Source: CBDCGS01 sp965216915
GTDB taxonomy: Bacteria; Pseudomonadota; Alphaproteobacteria; UBA828
Direction of reading: 5' to 3'
DNA: 64,000 nt
NCBI GenBank assembly: GCA_965216915.1
Contig: CBDCGS010000010.1
Span: 682,001 to 746,000 of the forward strand
The position numbers were made by a program, and so were the translations under genes. Under the pieces are notes generated by a model. The model saw only the letters and a program-made list of their open reading frames with translations. It did not search any database and was not told the DNA's origin. Positions 49,899 through 58,660 of the stretch are shown piece after piece (positions within the stretch are counted from its first letter, which is position 1; the number at the start of each line of letters is the position of its first letter).

Positions 49899-51065
49899 AT
49901 GCAACACGGCCTGACCGACGAGCAAAGGACGATCCAAGCGGAGGTCGCCAAGCTTTGCGCGCGCTACGACGACGCCTATTGGCTCGCGTGCGATCAGGAT
50001 GGCGCGTTCCCCGACGCCTTCGTCGCCGAGATCACGGCCAATGGCTGGCTCGGCATCGCCTTGCCGGAGGCTTATGGCGGGGCTGGGCTCGGCGTGACCG
50101 AGGCCGCCCTGATGATGCAGACTATCGCGGCGGGCGGCGGCGGCTTCTCCGCCGCGTCGGCCCTTCACATGAATATTTTCGGCCCCTCACCGATTGCGCA
50201 TTTCGGCACCGATGCGCAGAAAAGCCGCATGCTGCCGCCGCTCATCCGCGGCGACGAGCGTCTCTGCTTCGCCGTGACGGAGCCCAATGCCGGGCTCGAC
50301 ACGGGTGCCATCGAGACGACCGCGCGGCGCGAGGGTGACCACTATGTCGTCCATGGTCGCAAGATCTGGACCTCGACGGCGCAGCGGGCCAGCAAGATCC
50401 TGCTGCTTGCGCGCACCACGCCGCGTGCCGAGGGCGCGGGCTCGACAGACGGGCTCTCGCTTTTCTACACCGACCTCGATCGGCGTGCGGTTGAGGTCCG
50501 CGAGATCGACAAGATGGGCCGCAAGGCGGTCGATTCCAACGCGCTCTTCATCGATGGCCTGCGGATCCACGTGGATGACCGCATCGGCGAAGAGGGGAGC
50601 GGCTTTCGCTCTATTCTGTCCGGCCTCAACCCCGAGCGCATTCTGATCGGCGCGGAGGCCGTGGGCCTCGGCCGTGCCGCGCTCGAGCGCGCGGTGCGCT
50701 ACGCTAACGAGCGGGTGGTGTTCGGCCGCCCGATCGGCCAGAACCAAGCGATTCAACATCCGCTTGCCGATGCCTGGGCCAGGCTAGAGGCCGCGGATCT
50801 GATGGTCTTCAAGGCCGCGGCGCTGTTCGACGCAGGCGCGCCCTGCGGCGCGGAGGCGAACGCGGCCAAATATCTGGGCGCGGAGGCGGCCCATACCGCC
50901 TGCGAGCGCGCCGTCCTCACCCACGGCGGCATGGGCTACGCCAAGGAGTTCCACGTGGAGCGCTATCTGCGCGAGTGCTACATCGCGCGTATCGCCCCCG
51001 TCAGCCGCGAGATGATCCTCAACTACATCGCCGAGCGCGTTCTCGCCCTGCCGCGGTCTTATTAG
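49899..51065 (+). CDS. Acyl-CoA dehydrogenase
   Basis: 388 residues from ATG 49899. N-terminal helical domain (GWLGIALPEAYGGAGLG), FAD motif CFAVTEPNAGLDTG, HGRKIWTSTA, middle beta domain, and the C-terminal helical domain with RVVFGRPIGQNQAIQHPLADAW, THGGMGYAKEFHVERYLRE and a final VSREMILNYIAERVL. The catalytic Glu region appears as RIAPVSREM, so the exact base should be checked. Substrate chain length cannot be told from sequence. Followed after about 20 bases by a methyltransferase. Confidence 0.93.
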   Translation: MQHGLTDEQRTIQAEVAKLCARYDDAYWLACDQDGAFPDAFVAEITANGWLGIALPEAYGGAGLGVTEAALMMQTIAAGGGGFSAASALHMNIFGPSPIAHFGTDAQKSRMLPPLIRGDERLCFAVTEPNAGLDTGAIETTARREGDHYVVHGRKIWTSTAQRASKILLLARTTPRAEGAGSTDGLSLFYTDLDRRAVEVREIDKMGRKAVDSNALFIDGLRIHVDDRIGEEGSGFRSILSGLNPERILIGAEAVGLGRAALERAVRYANERVVFGRPIGQNQAIQHPLADAWARLEAADLMVFKAAALFDAGAPCGAEANAAKYLGAEAAHTACERAVLTHGGMGYAKEFHVERYLRECYIARIAPVSREMILNYIAERVLALPRSY

Positions 51066-51087
51066 GCTCCGGCGCCAGGTGCGATCT

Positions 51088-51735
51088 GTGACGCGTGAGC
51101 CGGTAGAGGATGGGGCCTTCGCGCGGGACGCCGCAGCGCGCACCATCGCGGAATATGAGGCGATCGCGGAGGGCTATCGGGCAGGCACATGGGACCACGA
51201 TGTGAGCCAGAACCGTGCCGCGCTCCTCGAGGCGATCGAGGGTGAGCCGCCGTTCTCCATCCTGGATCTCGGCTGCGGCCCGGGGCGTGATCTTTGTGCG
51301 TTCCGCGCGCTCGGCCACGCTGTGGTGGGGCTCGACGGCGCGGCGCCCTTCGTGACGATGGCCCGCGCCGCCTCCGGCTGCGAGGTGTGGCATCAAGACT
51401 TCCTGGCCTTGGATTTGCCCGCCGCCCACTTCGACGGTGTGTTCGCCAACGCCTCGCTCTTCCACGTGCCGCAGAGCGCCCTGCCGCGAGTCCTGCGGGA
51501 TATCGCGACGGCGCTCAAGCCCGGCGGCGTTCTCTTCAGCTCCAATCCGCACGGCATGGATGATGAAGGGTGGTGTGGCGGGCGCTATGGCTGCTTCCTG
51601 AGCCTCGAAACCTGGTGCGACGTTGTGCAAGAGGCCGGCTTCATCGCGCTCACCCATTACCACCGCCCGCCTGGGCGCCCGCGCGCTCAGCAGCCGTGGT
51701 TGGCGACGGTGTTTCAGCGCGCGCAATTTAAATGA
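51088..51735 (+). CDS. Class I SAM-dependent methyltransferase
   Basis: 215 residues from GTG 51088 (GTG 51079 in frame is an alternative; AGGTG lies upstream). SAM-binding motif I ILDLGCGPGRDLCAF near 60, motif II VVGLDGAAPFVTMA, FDGVFANASLFHVP and LKPGGVLFSSNPHG as motifs III-IV. Substrate unknown. Close behind the acyl-CoA dehydrogenase, so probably co-transcribed. Confidence 0.87.
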   Translation: MTREPVEDGAFARDAAARTIAEYEAIAEGYRAGTWDHDVSQNRAALLEAIEGEPPFSILDLGCGPGRDLCAFRALGHAVVGLDGAAPFVTMARAASGCEVWHQDFLALDLPAAHFDGVFANASLFHVPQSALPRVLRDIATALKPGGVLFSSNPHGMDDEGWCGGRYGCFLSLETWCDVVQEAGFIALTHYHRPPGRPRAQQPWLATVFQRAQFK

Positions 51736-51828
51736 AGCTTAAGAGCTCCCTGGCCTAATAGGCTCAGATGGCCCGGATTGTCTAAGACGTTTCCCCCGAG
51801 GCGGGGCTGATAGCGAAGGAGCGGTGCA

Positions 51829-52341
51829 GTGGCGACGGCAACAGCGGATGCGCTGATGGGAGAGCGGCGCGTCGCGGCGCTCGGCAAGAATTATCACGAG
51901 CTCACCCGGCTGGTGGAGCGGCTCCACCGCCGCTTTCTCGATGTTCTCAACCTCGAGCTCGCGCGCGTCGGCGTCGAGGATATCAACGCGGTGCAGGCTC
52001 TGTTGCTCACAGACATCGATGATGAGGTGAGCGTGCGCGATCTCAAGCGGCGCGCCTATCACATCGGCTCGTCGATCTCGTACAACCTGAAGAAGCTGAT
52101 GGAGTGCGGCTACATCGAGCAGGAGCGCTCGACCCATGATCGCCGCTCCGTCCGCGTTCGCCCGACGGCGGACGGCGAGGCGCTGTGCGAGAAGCTTCAG
52201 GAGATCGAAGCGATGCAGGCCGGATCGATGTTCTGCAGCGATACCTCCGCCGCGAGCCTCGAGGACGCCTGCCTGCTGCTCGGCCGCATCGAGGAGAGCT
52301 GGTCCGGCTATCTGCAGATGGGGGCGCTGCGCGAGGTCTAG
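51829..52341 (+). CDS. MarR-family regulator, LdtR-like
   Basis: 170 residues from GTG 51829 (AAGGAG 8 bases upstream). Winged-helix core: INAVQALLLTDIDDEVSVRDLKRRAYHIGSS, SYNLKKLMECGYIEQERSTHDRRSVRVRPT. The recognition helix and YHIGSSISYNLKKL match the LdtR-type subgroup of alphaproteobacteria, which controls cell-wall L,D-transpeptidase genes in known cases. Target here unknown. No neighbouring gene is an obvious target. Confidence 0.88.
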   Translation: MATATADALMGERRVAALGKNYHELTRLVERLHRRFLDVLNLELARVGVEDINAVQALLLTDIDDEVSVRDLKRRAYHIGSSISYNLKKLMECGYIEQERSTHDRRSVRVRPTADGEALCEKLQEIEAMQAGSMFCSDTSAASLEDACLLLGRIEESWSGYLQMGALREV

Positions 52342-52451
52342 CGCTTCAATCGGCAGCAAGCCTTCTCCACCGCAAACAACGGCAATTCCAACGCTTCGTG
52401 GCGCCGGCGCGGCGGCTTGCGCGCGTTCGTTCGTCACGTGCTCCCGATGAC

Positions 52452-53168
52452 TTAGGCGAGGGAGCCGCCTCCGTCGACGACGAGGCAGGTGCCGGTGACG
52501 TAGGCGTTCTCCATTAAGAAGATCACCGCGTGCGCGGCTTCCTCGGGCCGGCCGATGCGCCCGACCGGCAGGCGCTCGGAGAGCGCCGCCACCACCTCGG
52601 CACGTTGGTTGCCGAGTGCTTCGTCGAGAAAGGGCGTGTCGTAGAAGCCGGCGCGGAGCGCGTTGACCCGGATTGGTGCAAAGTCGAGCGCGAGCGCCCG
52701 TGCCAAGCCCTCCACCGCTCCGCACGACGCGCCCGACATCGCGGCGCCAGGAAGAGGCCGCACGACGGCCGTCCCCGACATGAGCGTGATGGAGCCGGTT
52801 TGGCTCAGCTTCGGCAGCGCGTATTTGCTCGCCTGGAGGGCCGCCAAGAAGCGCCGATCGACCGGCTCGCGCAGCGTGTCGATGGCGGGCTCCAGGTGGT
52901 GGTCCTTGACGTAGGAACCGGGTGTCACGAACAGATGGTCGATCGCCCCGCAGTCCGCGAAGAACCTCCGCATTGCCGCCTCGTCGATAGCATCGACGGC
53001 GGCGGTTCCAAGATCATCGCCGAGCGTCGCCTTCGCCGCATCGAGCCGGGCGGCCGAGCGCCCCGTCACGGTGACTCGCGCGCCCTTTGCGATGGCCGCG
53101 CGGGCGGCCGCGAGCCCAATCCCCGAACTCCCGCCGACGATCACGACCGTCGCGCCGTTTAGGCTCAT
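52452..53168 (-). CDS. Short-chain dehydrogenase family protein lacking the YxxxK pair
   Basis: 238 residues. Rossmann motif GGSSGIG (12-18), a catalytic-type Ser at S131 in LMSGTA, and the family tail GRPEEAAHAVIFLMENAYVTGTCLVVDGGGS. The YxxxK that should follow is replaced: MSGASCGAVEG (144-154) has Ser145 for Tyr and Cys149 for Lys. It may bind NAD(P) without reducing or use another mechanism. Downstream of the cupin gene by 36 bases, so probably one operon with it. Confidence 0.85.
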   Translation of the reverse strand: MSLNGATVVIVGGSSGIGLAAARAAIAKGARVTVTGRSAARLDAAKATLGDDLGTAAVDAIDEAAMRRFFADCGAIDHLFVTPGSYVKDHHLEPAIDTLREPVDRRFLAALQASKYALPKLSQTGSITLMSGTAVVRPLPGAAMSGASCGAVEGLARALALDFAPIRVNALRAGFYDTPFLDEALGNQRAEVVAALSERLPVGRIGRPEEAAHAVIFLMENAYVTGTCLVVDGGGSLA

Positions 53169-53204
53169 TGCGCGGGATCCGACGCCGATCGAAACCGTTT
53201 CAGG

Positions 53205-53633
53205 CTAGGCCTCGCAGCCCGGCGGCGGCGGGCATACTTCGGTGCCCATCTCGGCGGGGATCGAGACCTCGATCAGCTCGAAATCGTCCGAGGTCGCGGT
53301 CTCGTTGTGTGGCAGGCCGCCTGGGATGCTGATGCAATCGCCCGCCTCGATGCGCACCGGGCCTTCGGCGAATTGCAGCTCGACCCAGCCGGAGAGCATG
53401 TAGACCAGCTGCGTGTCGCAGACGTGGTAGTGCCAGCCGGTCGGGCGCGAGAGGCCCTGGCGCGCGGAGGTGAGTTGGGCGCGCATGTTGCCGGCGCTCG
53501 CTTCGGTCGCGCCGAGCTCGCGATATTGCAAAAAGTCGCGCCGCCCCTTGACCCACTGCGGCTCGGCGGCGCGCGCGAGCACGTAGCTGCGCGCGGGCGC
53601 CGCGTCGGCCGCCGCCGTTGCTTGCTTGCTCAT
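53205..53633 (-). CDS. Cupin-domain protein
   Basis: 142 residues. Single cupin: SRPTGWHYHVCDTQLVYMLSGWVELQF (metal ligands in HYH and a Glu/Gln) and AGDCISIPGGLPHNET with the second-motif His. The C-terminus is Pro/Cys-rich (PPPPGCEA). Probably a small metal-binding dioxygenase or isomerase-like protein or a ligand sensor. Sits between an aminotransferase and an SDR on the same strand, suggesting a shared pathway. Confidence 0.85.
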   Translation of the reverse strand: MSKQATAAADAAPARSYVLARAAEPQWVKGRRDFLQYRELGATEASAGNMRAQLTSARQGLSRPTGWHYHVCDTQLVYMLSGWVELQFAEGPVRIEAGDCISIPGGLPHNETATSDDFELIEVSIPAEMGTEVCPPPPGCEA

Positions 53634-53657
53634 CGATAGTCTCCTTCGTTGCGGCGG

Positions 53658-55004
53658 CTAGCCCAACACCGCCTTGATCGAGTCTGCGAGGATGCCGACC
53701 ATCTCGTCCAGCGTCTCTTCGGATGTCACGATGGGTGGCGCGAGGAAGTAGGCATCGCCGCGCACGCGGCTGAACAGGCCGCGCTCCATCGTCTCGGCGT
53801 TGATCTTGGCGCCGATGCCGTCAGCCGGATCGAACATCTCCTTGGTCTCGCGGTCCTTGACGATCTCGACCGCGCACATCAGGCCGAGGCCGCGGCATTC
53901 GCCGACGTTCGGATGATCGCCGAGCGCATCCTTCAGGCCGACCAGGAGGCGCTTGCCCTTGGCTGCGGCCTGGCCCGGGAAATCCTCCTTCTCGATCAGG
54001 TCGATCATCGCGTTGGCGATGGCGCACCCGGTGGGATGGGCGCTGTAGGTGTAGGCATGCATCCAGGGCTTGCCGCTCTCGTGCATGACGCTCGCGATCT
54101 CGTCGCTCACGCCGATGCCGCCGAGCGGGAAATAGCCCGAGGTGATCGCTTTGGCGAACTGGATCATGTCGGGCTGCACGCCCCAATGGTCGAGGGCGAA
54201 CATCTTGCCGGTGCGCCCGAAGCCGGTGATCACCTCGTCGGCGACGAACAGGACCTCGTACTTGTCGCAGATCTCGCGGATCCGCGGGAAGTAGTCGTTC
54301 TGCGGCACGATCACGCCGCCGCCGCCCTGAACCGGCTCCGCGATGAACATCGCGACGGTCTCGGGCCCTTCCTCGAGGATCTTCTTTTCGAGCTCGTTGG
54401 CCGCGGCGATGCCCTGGCTTTCGCCCTCCGGCGCCTCGTACAAGTAGGGGTAGGGGCTCGGGATGTGCACGAAGCCCGGGATGCGCGGCTCGAACATCGG
54501 CCAATACATCGAGATCCCGGTGGCGCACATCGCGGCGAGCGTCACGCCGTGATAGCCGTAGATGCGCGAGATCACCTTGGTCTTCTCGGGCTTGCCTTTG
54601 AGCTTCCAATAGTAGCGCGCCATCTTGATGTTGCTGTCGGTCGATTCGCCCCCGCCCGAGGTGAAGTAGAAGTGGTTGATGTCGGGGTAAGTGATGCGCG
54701 CGAGCTTTTCGCCAAGCTCGATGGCTTGCGGGTTGGAGCTGCCCGAATAGCCTGAGGCATAGGCCATCTCCTCGAGCTGCCGGGCGCCCGCCTCGATCAG
54801 CTCACGCCGACCGTTGCCCGCGGTGTTGTTCCAGAGGCCCGACAAGCCGTCGATGAAGCGGTCGCCATTGGCGTCGATCAGGTGGGCGCCCTCGCCACCG
54901 ACCCACACCTTCCCGCTGGTTGCATGCGCGGAGCGATTGTGGAGCGGATGGATCACATGGGCTTGATCGCGATCGAGAAAGGCGGCTTCGGCGTTGTTGG
55001 ACAT
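53658..55004 (-). CDS. Class III (omega) aminotransferase
   Basis: 448 residues. Fold-I class III transaminase: HPLHNRSAHATSGKVWV, WNNTAGNGRRELIEA, SGGGESTDSNIKMARYYW, VLFVADEVITGFGRTG with the cofactor Asp, PLP lysine in IQFAKAITSGYFPLG near 290, and YTYSAHPTGCAIA. It would move an amino group from a terminal amine (beta-alanine, putrescine or similar) to a keto acid. Leads a minus-strand unit with the cupin and SDR. Confidence 0.93.
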   Translation of the reverse strand: MSNNAEAAFLDRDQAHVIHPLHNRSAHATSGKVWVGGEGAHLIDANGDRFIDGLSGLWNNTAGNGRRELIEAGARQLEEMAYASGYSGSSNPQAIELGEKLARITYPDINHFYFTSGGGESTDSNIKMARYYWKLKGKPEKTKVISRIYGYHGVTLAAMCATGISMYWPMFEPRIPGFVHIPSPYPYLYEAPEGESQGIAAANELEKKILEEGPETVAMFIAEPVQGGGGVIVPQNDYFPRIREICDKYEVLFVADEVITGFGRTGKMFALDHWGVQPDMIQFAKAITSGYFPLGGIGVSDEIASVMHESGKPWMHAYTYSAHPTGCAIANAMIDLIEKEDFPGQAAAKGKRLLVGLKDALGDHPNVGECRGLGLMCAVEIVKDRETKEMFDPADGIGAKINAETMERGLFSRVRGDAYFLAPPIVTSEETLDEMVGILADSIKAVLG

Positions 55005-55124
55005 CGGGCGTCTCCCTGGCCGTATGCGGCCGTCGTGGTACGGGCTGAGTCTTCAGGGCGCAAAGTCTGCGCCGCGTCGTGGGGTTGGATCAAGGGGTGC
55101 GTGACGTGGCTTCACGGCAATGTG

Positions 55125-55451
55125 TCATTGCGCGGTTCGGTAGGCGAGCGGGTCGACGGCGCGGATCGCCTCGCGCCGGTGATAGCGCTCGACGAGGTTG
55201 GAGACCTCGACCAGCGAGAGGCTCATGGCGAGCAGACGAGCCGAGGGCGCGGGCAGGGCGTCCAGCCCCAGCTTGTCGAGATGGGCGACGATCGCCTCGA
55301 GCCGCGGGAACACGGCATCGTAGAAGGCCCGGATCTCGTCCATGTCGGAGGCCTCGCGCTTCTCGACGCGCTCCCGCTCGCGCGCGCCGCACCAATCGAC
55401 GAACGGCGCCAAATCCTCGAAGCCTGCGGGCAGAAGCGGCGCGTCGCTCAT
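55125..55451 (-). CDS. Conserved partner protein of the Rieske oxygenase operon
   Basis: 108 residues from ATG 55451, overlapping the Rieske gene stop (ATGA). Helical and acidic (FVDWCGARERERVEKREASDMDEIRAFYDAVFPRLE), no metal or membrane motif. Coupling to the oxygenase suggests an accessory subunit or assembly factor. I do not recognise the family. A GCAATG-TGT-CATTGC inverted repeat covers its stop codon. Confidence 0.6.
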   Translation of the reverse strand: MSDAPLLPAGFEDLAPFVDWCGARERERVEKREASDMDEIRAFYDAVFPRLEAIVAHLDKLGLDALPAPSARLLAMSLSLVEVSNLVERYHRREAIRAVDPLAYRTAQ

Positions 55452-56671
55452 TCCGCCGCCCCCCGGAGCGCCGGTTCGGCGTTCGACCCTGCGTAGAAGC
55501 CCATATGCCTCTCCAGAACCTGGTGGAAGTAGCGGATCGTGATCTCCTCATCCTGGAGGAGAAGGTGGGTCTTGGCGCGCGAGGCGAGGCCCGCATAAAG
55601 CGCCTCATGCGCGATGGAATCCTCCTGCTGCACGTCGCGGATCAGGCATTTGAAGAATTCCTGGCCGATGCGCCGCGCGGCCGTGGTCGCACGCGGGAAG
55701 TAGTAGCGGATCTCCCAGATCGTCCGATCCAGCGCCAAGGGCCAGAAATTGTAGGTGACGAAGCCATCCTCCTTCGGCCCACGGAAGAGGATCAGCACCA
55801 TGTTGGGGAACAGCACGTAGAAGTCGAACTCGGCGATGAGCTGCGGGATGCGCACGCCCTCCGGCGCGGTGTCGAGCGCGGCGAGCTTGGCCTCGATCGG
55901 CGAGAGCTCGAAATCCGGCACGAATTCGCAGGCCCAGACCGTGTGGTGATTGTAGAGCACGACATCCTGGATGCGGGTGTGGCGCTTCTCGTTGAGGAGG
56001 AACGTGTGGCCGATCAGGCGCGAATGCTGGAACGGCAGGTGGTAGACCTCGTTTTGCGCGTCGAGCGCGATCTTCCAGTTGGTCTTTTCCTCCACCTTGT
56101 AGGTTTGCATCAGCGCCATCTGGTCGAGCGGCATGCCGTCGAGCTGGTCGGCCACACCCCCGAGATAGGCGCGTAGGCTCTCGCGCGGCGTCGGGTCCAG
56201 ATTGACGAACACGAAGCCTTCCCAGATCTCCGTGTTCACCGGCGTTAAGCCGTGCTCGCCCTTGTCGAGATCGAAGAAATTCTCTTCGTCGGGGACGCCG
56301 ACCAGCGCGCCGGTGTCGTCATAGCGCCAGTTGTGGAACGGGCAGAAAAGCCCGGTCTCGCAGGTCCCTTTTTCGGTGACCACGACCGTGTTGCCGCGGT
56401 GGGAGCAGACATTGTGGAAGCCGCGGACCACGTTATCCTTGCCCCGCATGATCAGGATCGAGGCGTTGCAGACCGCGAGATCGCGCACGAAGAAATCACC
56501 CGGATCGGGCAGATCGTCGACCCGGCAGACATTGATCCAATTGCGGCGGAACACGCGCTCGCGCTCGAGCTCGTAATAGTCGGGAGAAATGCACGGCTCC
56601 GCCGGAATCGGTCCGGTGCCGACCTCCGGGTATTTCTCGGCCCATTGCTTGTTGCGGAGAACCGTTTTCAT
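55448..56671 (-). CDS. Rieske-type ring-hydroxylating oxygenase, alpha subunit
   Basis: 407 residues from ATG 56671. Rieske [2Fe-2S] ligands C89, H91 (CSHRG) and C110, H113 (CPFHNW). Mononuclear-iron site: NEVYHLPFQH (208-216; H211 and H216) with the bridging Asp before it. N-terminal MKTVLRNKQWAEKYPEVG and the fold are of the group that attacks quaternary ammonium or aromatic substrates (carnitine/stachydrine/choline type). A reductase partner is not in this operon and must come from elsewhere. Divergent from the MarR gene at 56843, whose operators could control both. Confidence 0.92.
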   Translation of the reverse strand: MKTVLRNKQWAEKYPEVGTGPIPAEPCISPDYYELERERVFRRNWINVCRVDDLPDPGDFFVRDLAVCNASILIMRGKDNVVRGFHNVCSHRGNTVVVTEKGTCETGLFCPFHNWRYDDTGALVGVPDEENFFDLDKGEHGLTPVNTEIWEGFVFVNLDPTPRESLRAYLGGVADQLDGMPLDQMALMQTYKVEEKTNWKIALDAQNEVYHLPFQHSRLIGHTFLLNEKRHTRIQDVVLYNHHTVWACEFVPDFELSPIEAKLAALDTAPEGVRIPQLIAEFDFYVLFPNMVLILFRGPKEDGFVTYNFWPLALDRTIWEIRYYFPRATTAARRIGQEFFKCLIRDVQQEDSIAHEALYAGLASRAKTHLLLQDEEITIRYFHQVLERHMGFYAGSNAEPALRGAAE

Positions 56672-56782
56672 CGCCCAACCCTCTCTCAAACGGCCCAATT
56701 AGGCCAAGGGTAGCGCCAACGGAGGCGCCTCGCCAGGGTGCGGTGCCCTGACCGCCACCCCGATTTCGATCCCTTACCGCTA

Positions 56783-56827
56783 TTGACAATTCGGTTGTCA
56801 AAATCATATTGACAATATAGTTGTCGA
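56783..56827. promoter_or_regulatory. Twin palindromic operators between the Rieske operon and the MarR gene
   Basis: Two 19-bp palindromes, TTGACAATTCGGTTGTCAA (56783-56801, perfect arms) and TTGACAATATAGTTGTCGA (56809-56827, one mismatch), repeat with a 26-bp period. The first contains a -35 TTGACA, with CATATT 16 bases on as -10. TTGACAA-N5-TTGTCAA is the size and symmetry of MarR-dimer sites. Sixteen bases separate the second from the MarR ATG. Confidence 0.85.
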
Positions 56828-56842
56828 AAGATGGGAGGGATC

Positions 56843-57304
56843 ATGGCAAGCCGGTCCGCGGAAATGGAGCAAGTCACGCGCGAGATCCGCGCATGCTTTC
56901 AACGCCTTTCGGCCTTCGGGAGCGCGCTCCACGCCGATCTCGGGATCACCGCATCCATGCGGGCCGTGATGGAGACATTGCACGAGGCCGGCCGCCAAAC
57001 GGTGCCCGCGATCGCGCGGCGGAAGCGGGTCAGCCGGCAGAATATCCAGGTTCTGGTGAATTCGCTTGTTGAGGCGGGTCTCGTGGAGAGCGCGCCCAAC
57101 CCGGCCGATCGCCGCTCACCGCTCATCGCGCTGACGCACCGCGGTCGCAGGCGTTTCGCAGTCATGCGGCGGCGCGAGCGTGGCGCTATGGAGAAAATGG
57201 CGGGCGCGCTCGGCGGCCACGACCTGGAGGCGGCGCGCGCGATGCTCGCGGCGCTGCGTGACGAATTGGACAGGCTGCTTGAGGACGGAGTGAACGATGG
57301 TTGA
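56843..57304 (+). CDS. MarR-family transcriptional regulator
   Basis: 153 residues from ATG 56843 (GGGAGGG directly upstream; ATG 56831 would lie on the ribosome binding site). Winged helix: ASMRAVMETLHEAGRQTVPAIARRKRVSRQNIQVLVNSLVEAG, then VESAPNPADRRSPLIALTHRGRR. It is likely autoregulated through the twin palindromes and may also regulate the divergent Rieske operon. Stop overlaps the next gene by 8 bases. Confidence 0.9.
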   Translation: MASRSAEMEQVTREIRACFQRLSAFGSALHADLGITASMRAVMETLHEAGRQTVPAIARRKRVSRQNIQVLVNSLVEAGLVESAPNPADRRSPLIALTHRGRRRFAVMRRRERGAMEKMAGALGGHDLEAARAMLAALRDELDRLLEDGVNDG

Positions 57305-57551
57305 GAGACACTGCTTCGGACGGCGGCGGGGTCATCGCTTGGTGATGGCCGCCGCCGTGGCGCTCGGCGCCGGCGGGCTTCTCTATTGGGTGTGGAACGC
57401 GATCGGCGTTGCCTTGTTTGCCGCGCCGGCCCTTGGCTTCGGGCAGGCGCTTACGCTCGTCTGCGGGCTGGCCGGGCTGCTGGTGGCGTCGGGGCTGCTT
57501 GCGCGCGTGACGGGCGGGCACCGGACTGGAGCGGGGGGCGCGCGGTCATGA
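57297..57551 (+). CDS. Small two-span membrane protein in the MarR operon
   Basis: 84 residues from ATG 57297, overlapping the MarR stop, with GGAGTG upstream. Two spans (about 17-35 and 48-68) and Arg-rich N-terminus. The stop overlaps the following methyltransferase start (ATGA), so regulator, membrane protein and methyltransferase are translated together. Family unknown. Confidence 0.65.
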   Translation: MVERHCFGRRRGHRLVMAAAVALGAGGLLYWVWNAIGVALFAAPALGFGQALTLVCGLAGLLVASGLLARVTGGHRTGAGGARS

Positions 57552-58168
57552 GCCTCCGCGCGGCCGTCGTCAGCCAATTTCGCGAGCCGCGCGGTGCGCT
57601 CGGTCATCTCGCCGGGTGGGTGATGGCGCGCCGCGCCTCCAACCGGCAACGGATCGGCTGGACCGTGGATCTGCTCGGCCTCGATCCGGGCGACCGCGTG
57701 CTCGAGTTCGGCTGCGGTCCGGGGGTCGGCTTGGCATTGTGCGCGCCGCGCCTTTCGAGCGGGTGCGTGGTCGGGCTCGACCATTCGCAGGTGATGCTCG
57801 ATCAGGCGGCCCGCCGGAACCGCGCAGCCGTCGGGTGCGGCCGCGCCCGCCTCCAGCGCGGTGGCCTCGAGGCGCTGCCCGGGCTCGGAGGCGGCTTCGA
57901 CAAGGTTTTCTCGTCCAACGTCATCCAGTTCCTTCCCGACAAGGTGGCCGCATTTCGCGCGTTTCACGGTGCGATGATCGCTGGCGGGATTGTCGCGACG
58001 ACCTATCTGCCCCGCCGCAGGGGCGCGACGCGGGAGACCGCGCGGGCGATGGCCGAGGAAGTCGCGACCGCGATGACCACGGCTGGATTCGCCGCGATTC
58101 GAACGGCGGAGCTACCGCTCGAACCGGTGCCGGCCGTCTGCGTCTTGGGCGCGGCGGCGCGCGGGTGA
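57548..58168 (+). CDS. Class I SAM-dependent methyltransferase of the MarR operon
   Basis: 206 residues from ATG 57548 (ATGA overlap). Motif I VLEFGCGPGVGLALC near 52-66, VVGLDHSQVMLDQA, FDKVFSSNVIQFLPDK and an N-terminal helix GHLAGWVMARRASNRQR. Similar proteins act on small molecules. The co-translated MarR protein could sense its substrate. Confidence 0.86.
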   Translation: MSLRAAVVSQFREPRGALGHLAGWVMARRASNRQRIGWTVDLLGLDPGDRVLEFGCGPGVGLALCAPRLSSGCVVGLDHSQVMLDQAARRNRAAVGCGRARLQRGGLEALPGLGGGFDKVFSSNVIQFLPDKVAAFRAFHGAMIAGGIVATTYLPRRRGATRETARAMAEEVATAMTTAGFAAIRTAELPLEPVPAVCVLGAAARG

Positions 58169-58235
58169 GCGCTGATGCTCCTCGCGTTGTTGCGTGCTAG
58201 GATTACGGGGTCTGAGCTGCAACGGCGCGAAGCCC

Positions 58236-58457
58236 ATGACGATTGGCCTGAACGACGATCATCTCCCGTCCACGCGGTGGTCCTTGCCGCGCGTGACGTG
58301 GCGGCGCGCGCTGATCTGGGGGCCGCTCGGCCTCGCGGTCGTGCTCGGCGTGTGGCATGGCGACGCGTGCTATGCGTTGGCGGCGAGCGCCTTCGAGACG
58401 ATCACCGAGGCGCACTTGATTCAATGGATCGAGCGGACGGCGCTCAGCTGCTTTTAG
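58236..58457 (+). CDS. Small single-span membrane protein
   Basis: 73 residues from ATG 58236; one span at about 24-44 (ALIWGPLGLAVVLGVWHG), amphipathic ends and a C-terminal Cys-Phe. No ribosome binding site stronger than GGCGCG, no family. Accepted because the frame is well coded and lies between genes on the same strand; a false call is possible. Confidence 0.35.
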   Translation: MTIGLNDDHLPSTRWSLPRVTWRRALIWGPLGLAVVLGVWHGDACYALAASAFETITEAHLIQWIERTALSCF

Positions 58458-58475
58458 CGGACAGGGCGCGACGTC

Positions 58476-58637
58476 ATGGATGACGGTGGCATCGGGTGCG
58501 GCGGGCTGATCGCGCTGGTTCTGCTTGCCGCGCTCGCGCTGTGGTTGGGTCCGGATTGGTCGGACACGGAGAGCACGGCGGTGGCGTCGCTCGATTGCCC
58601 GGCCGCTGCCGCGTGCGAGAGCATGCGCGTGCGATAG
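58476..58637 (+). CDS. 53-residue single-span membrane protein
   Basis: ATG 58476 to TAG 58637. MDDGGIGCGGLIALVLLAAL gives one hydrophobic span (about 10-24), then a Ser/Thr/Cys-rich tail with a CPAAAAC pair. 18 bases behind the previous small membrane gene, so perhaps a pair. Weak evidence. Confidence 0.3.
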   Translation: MDDGGIGCGGLIALVLLAALALWLGPDWSDTESTAVASLDCPAAAACESMRVR

Positions 58638-58660
58638 GCCGCCGTCGGCGTCGATGATGC

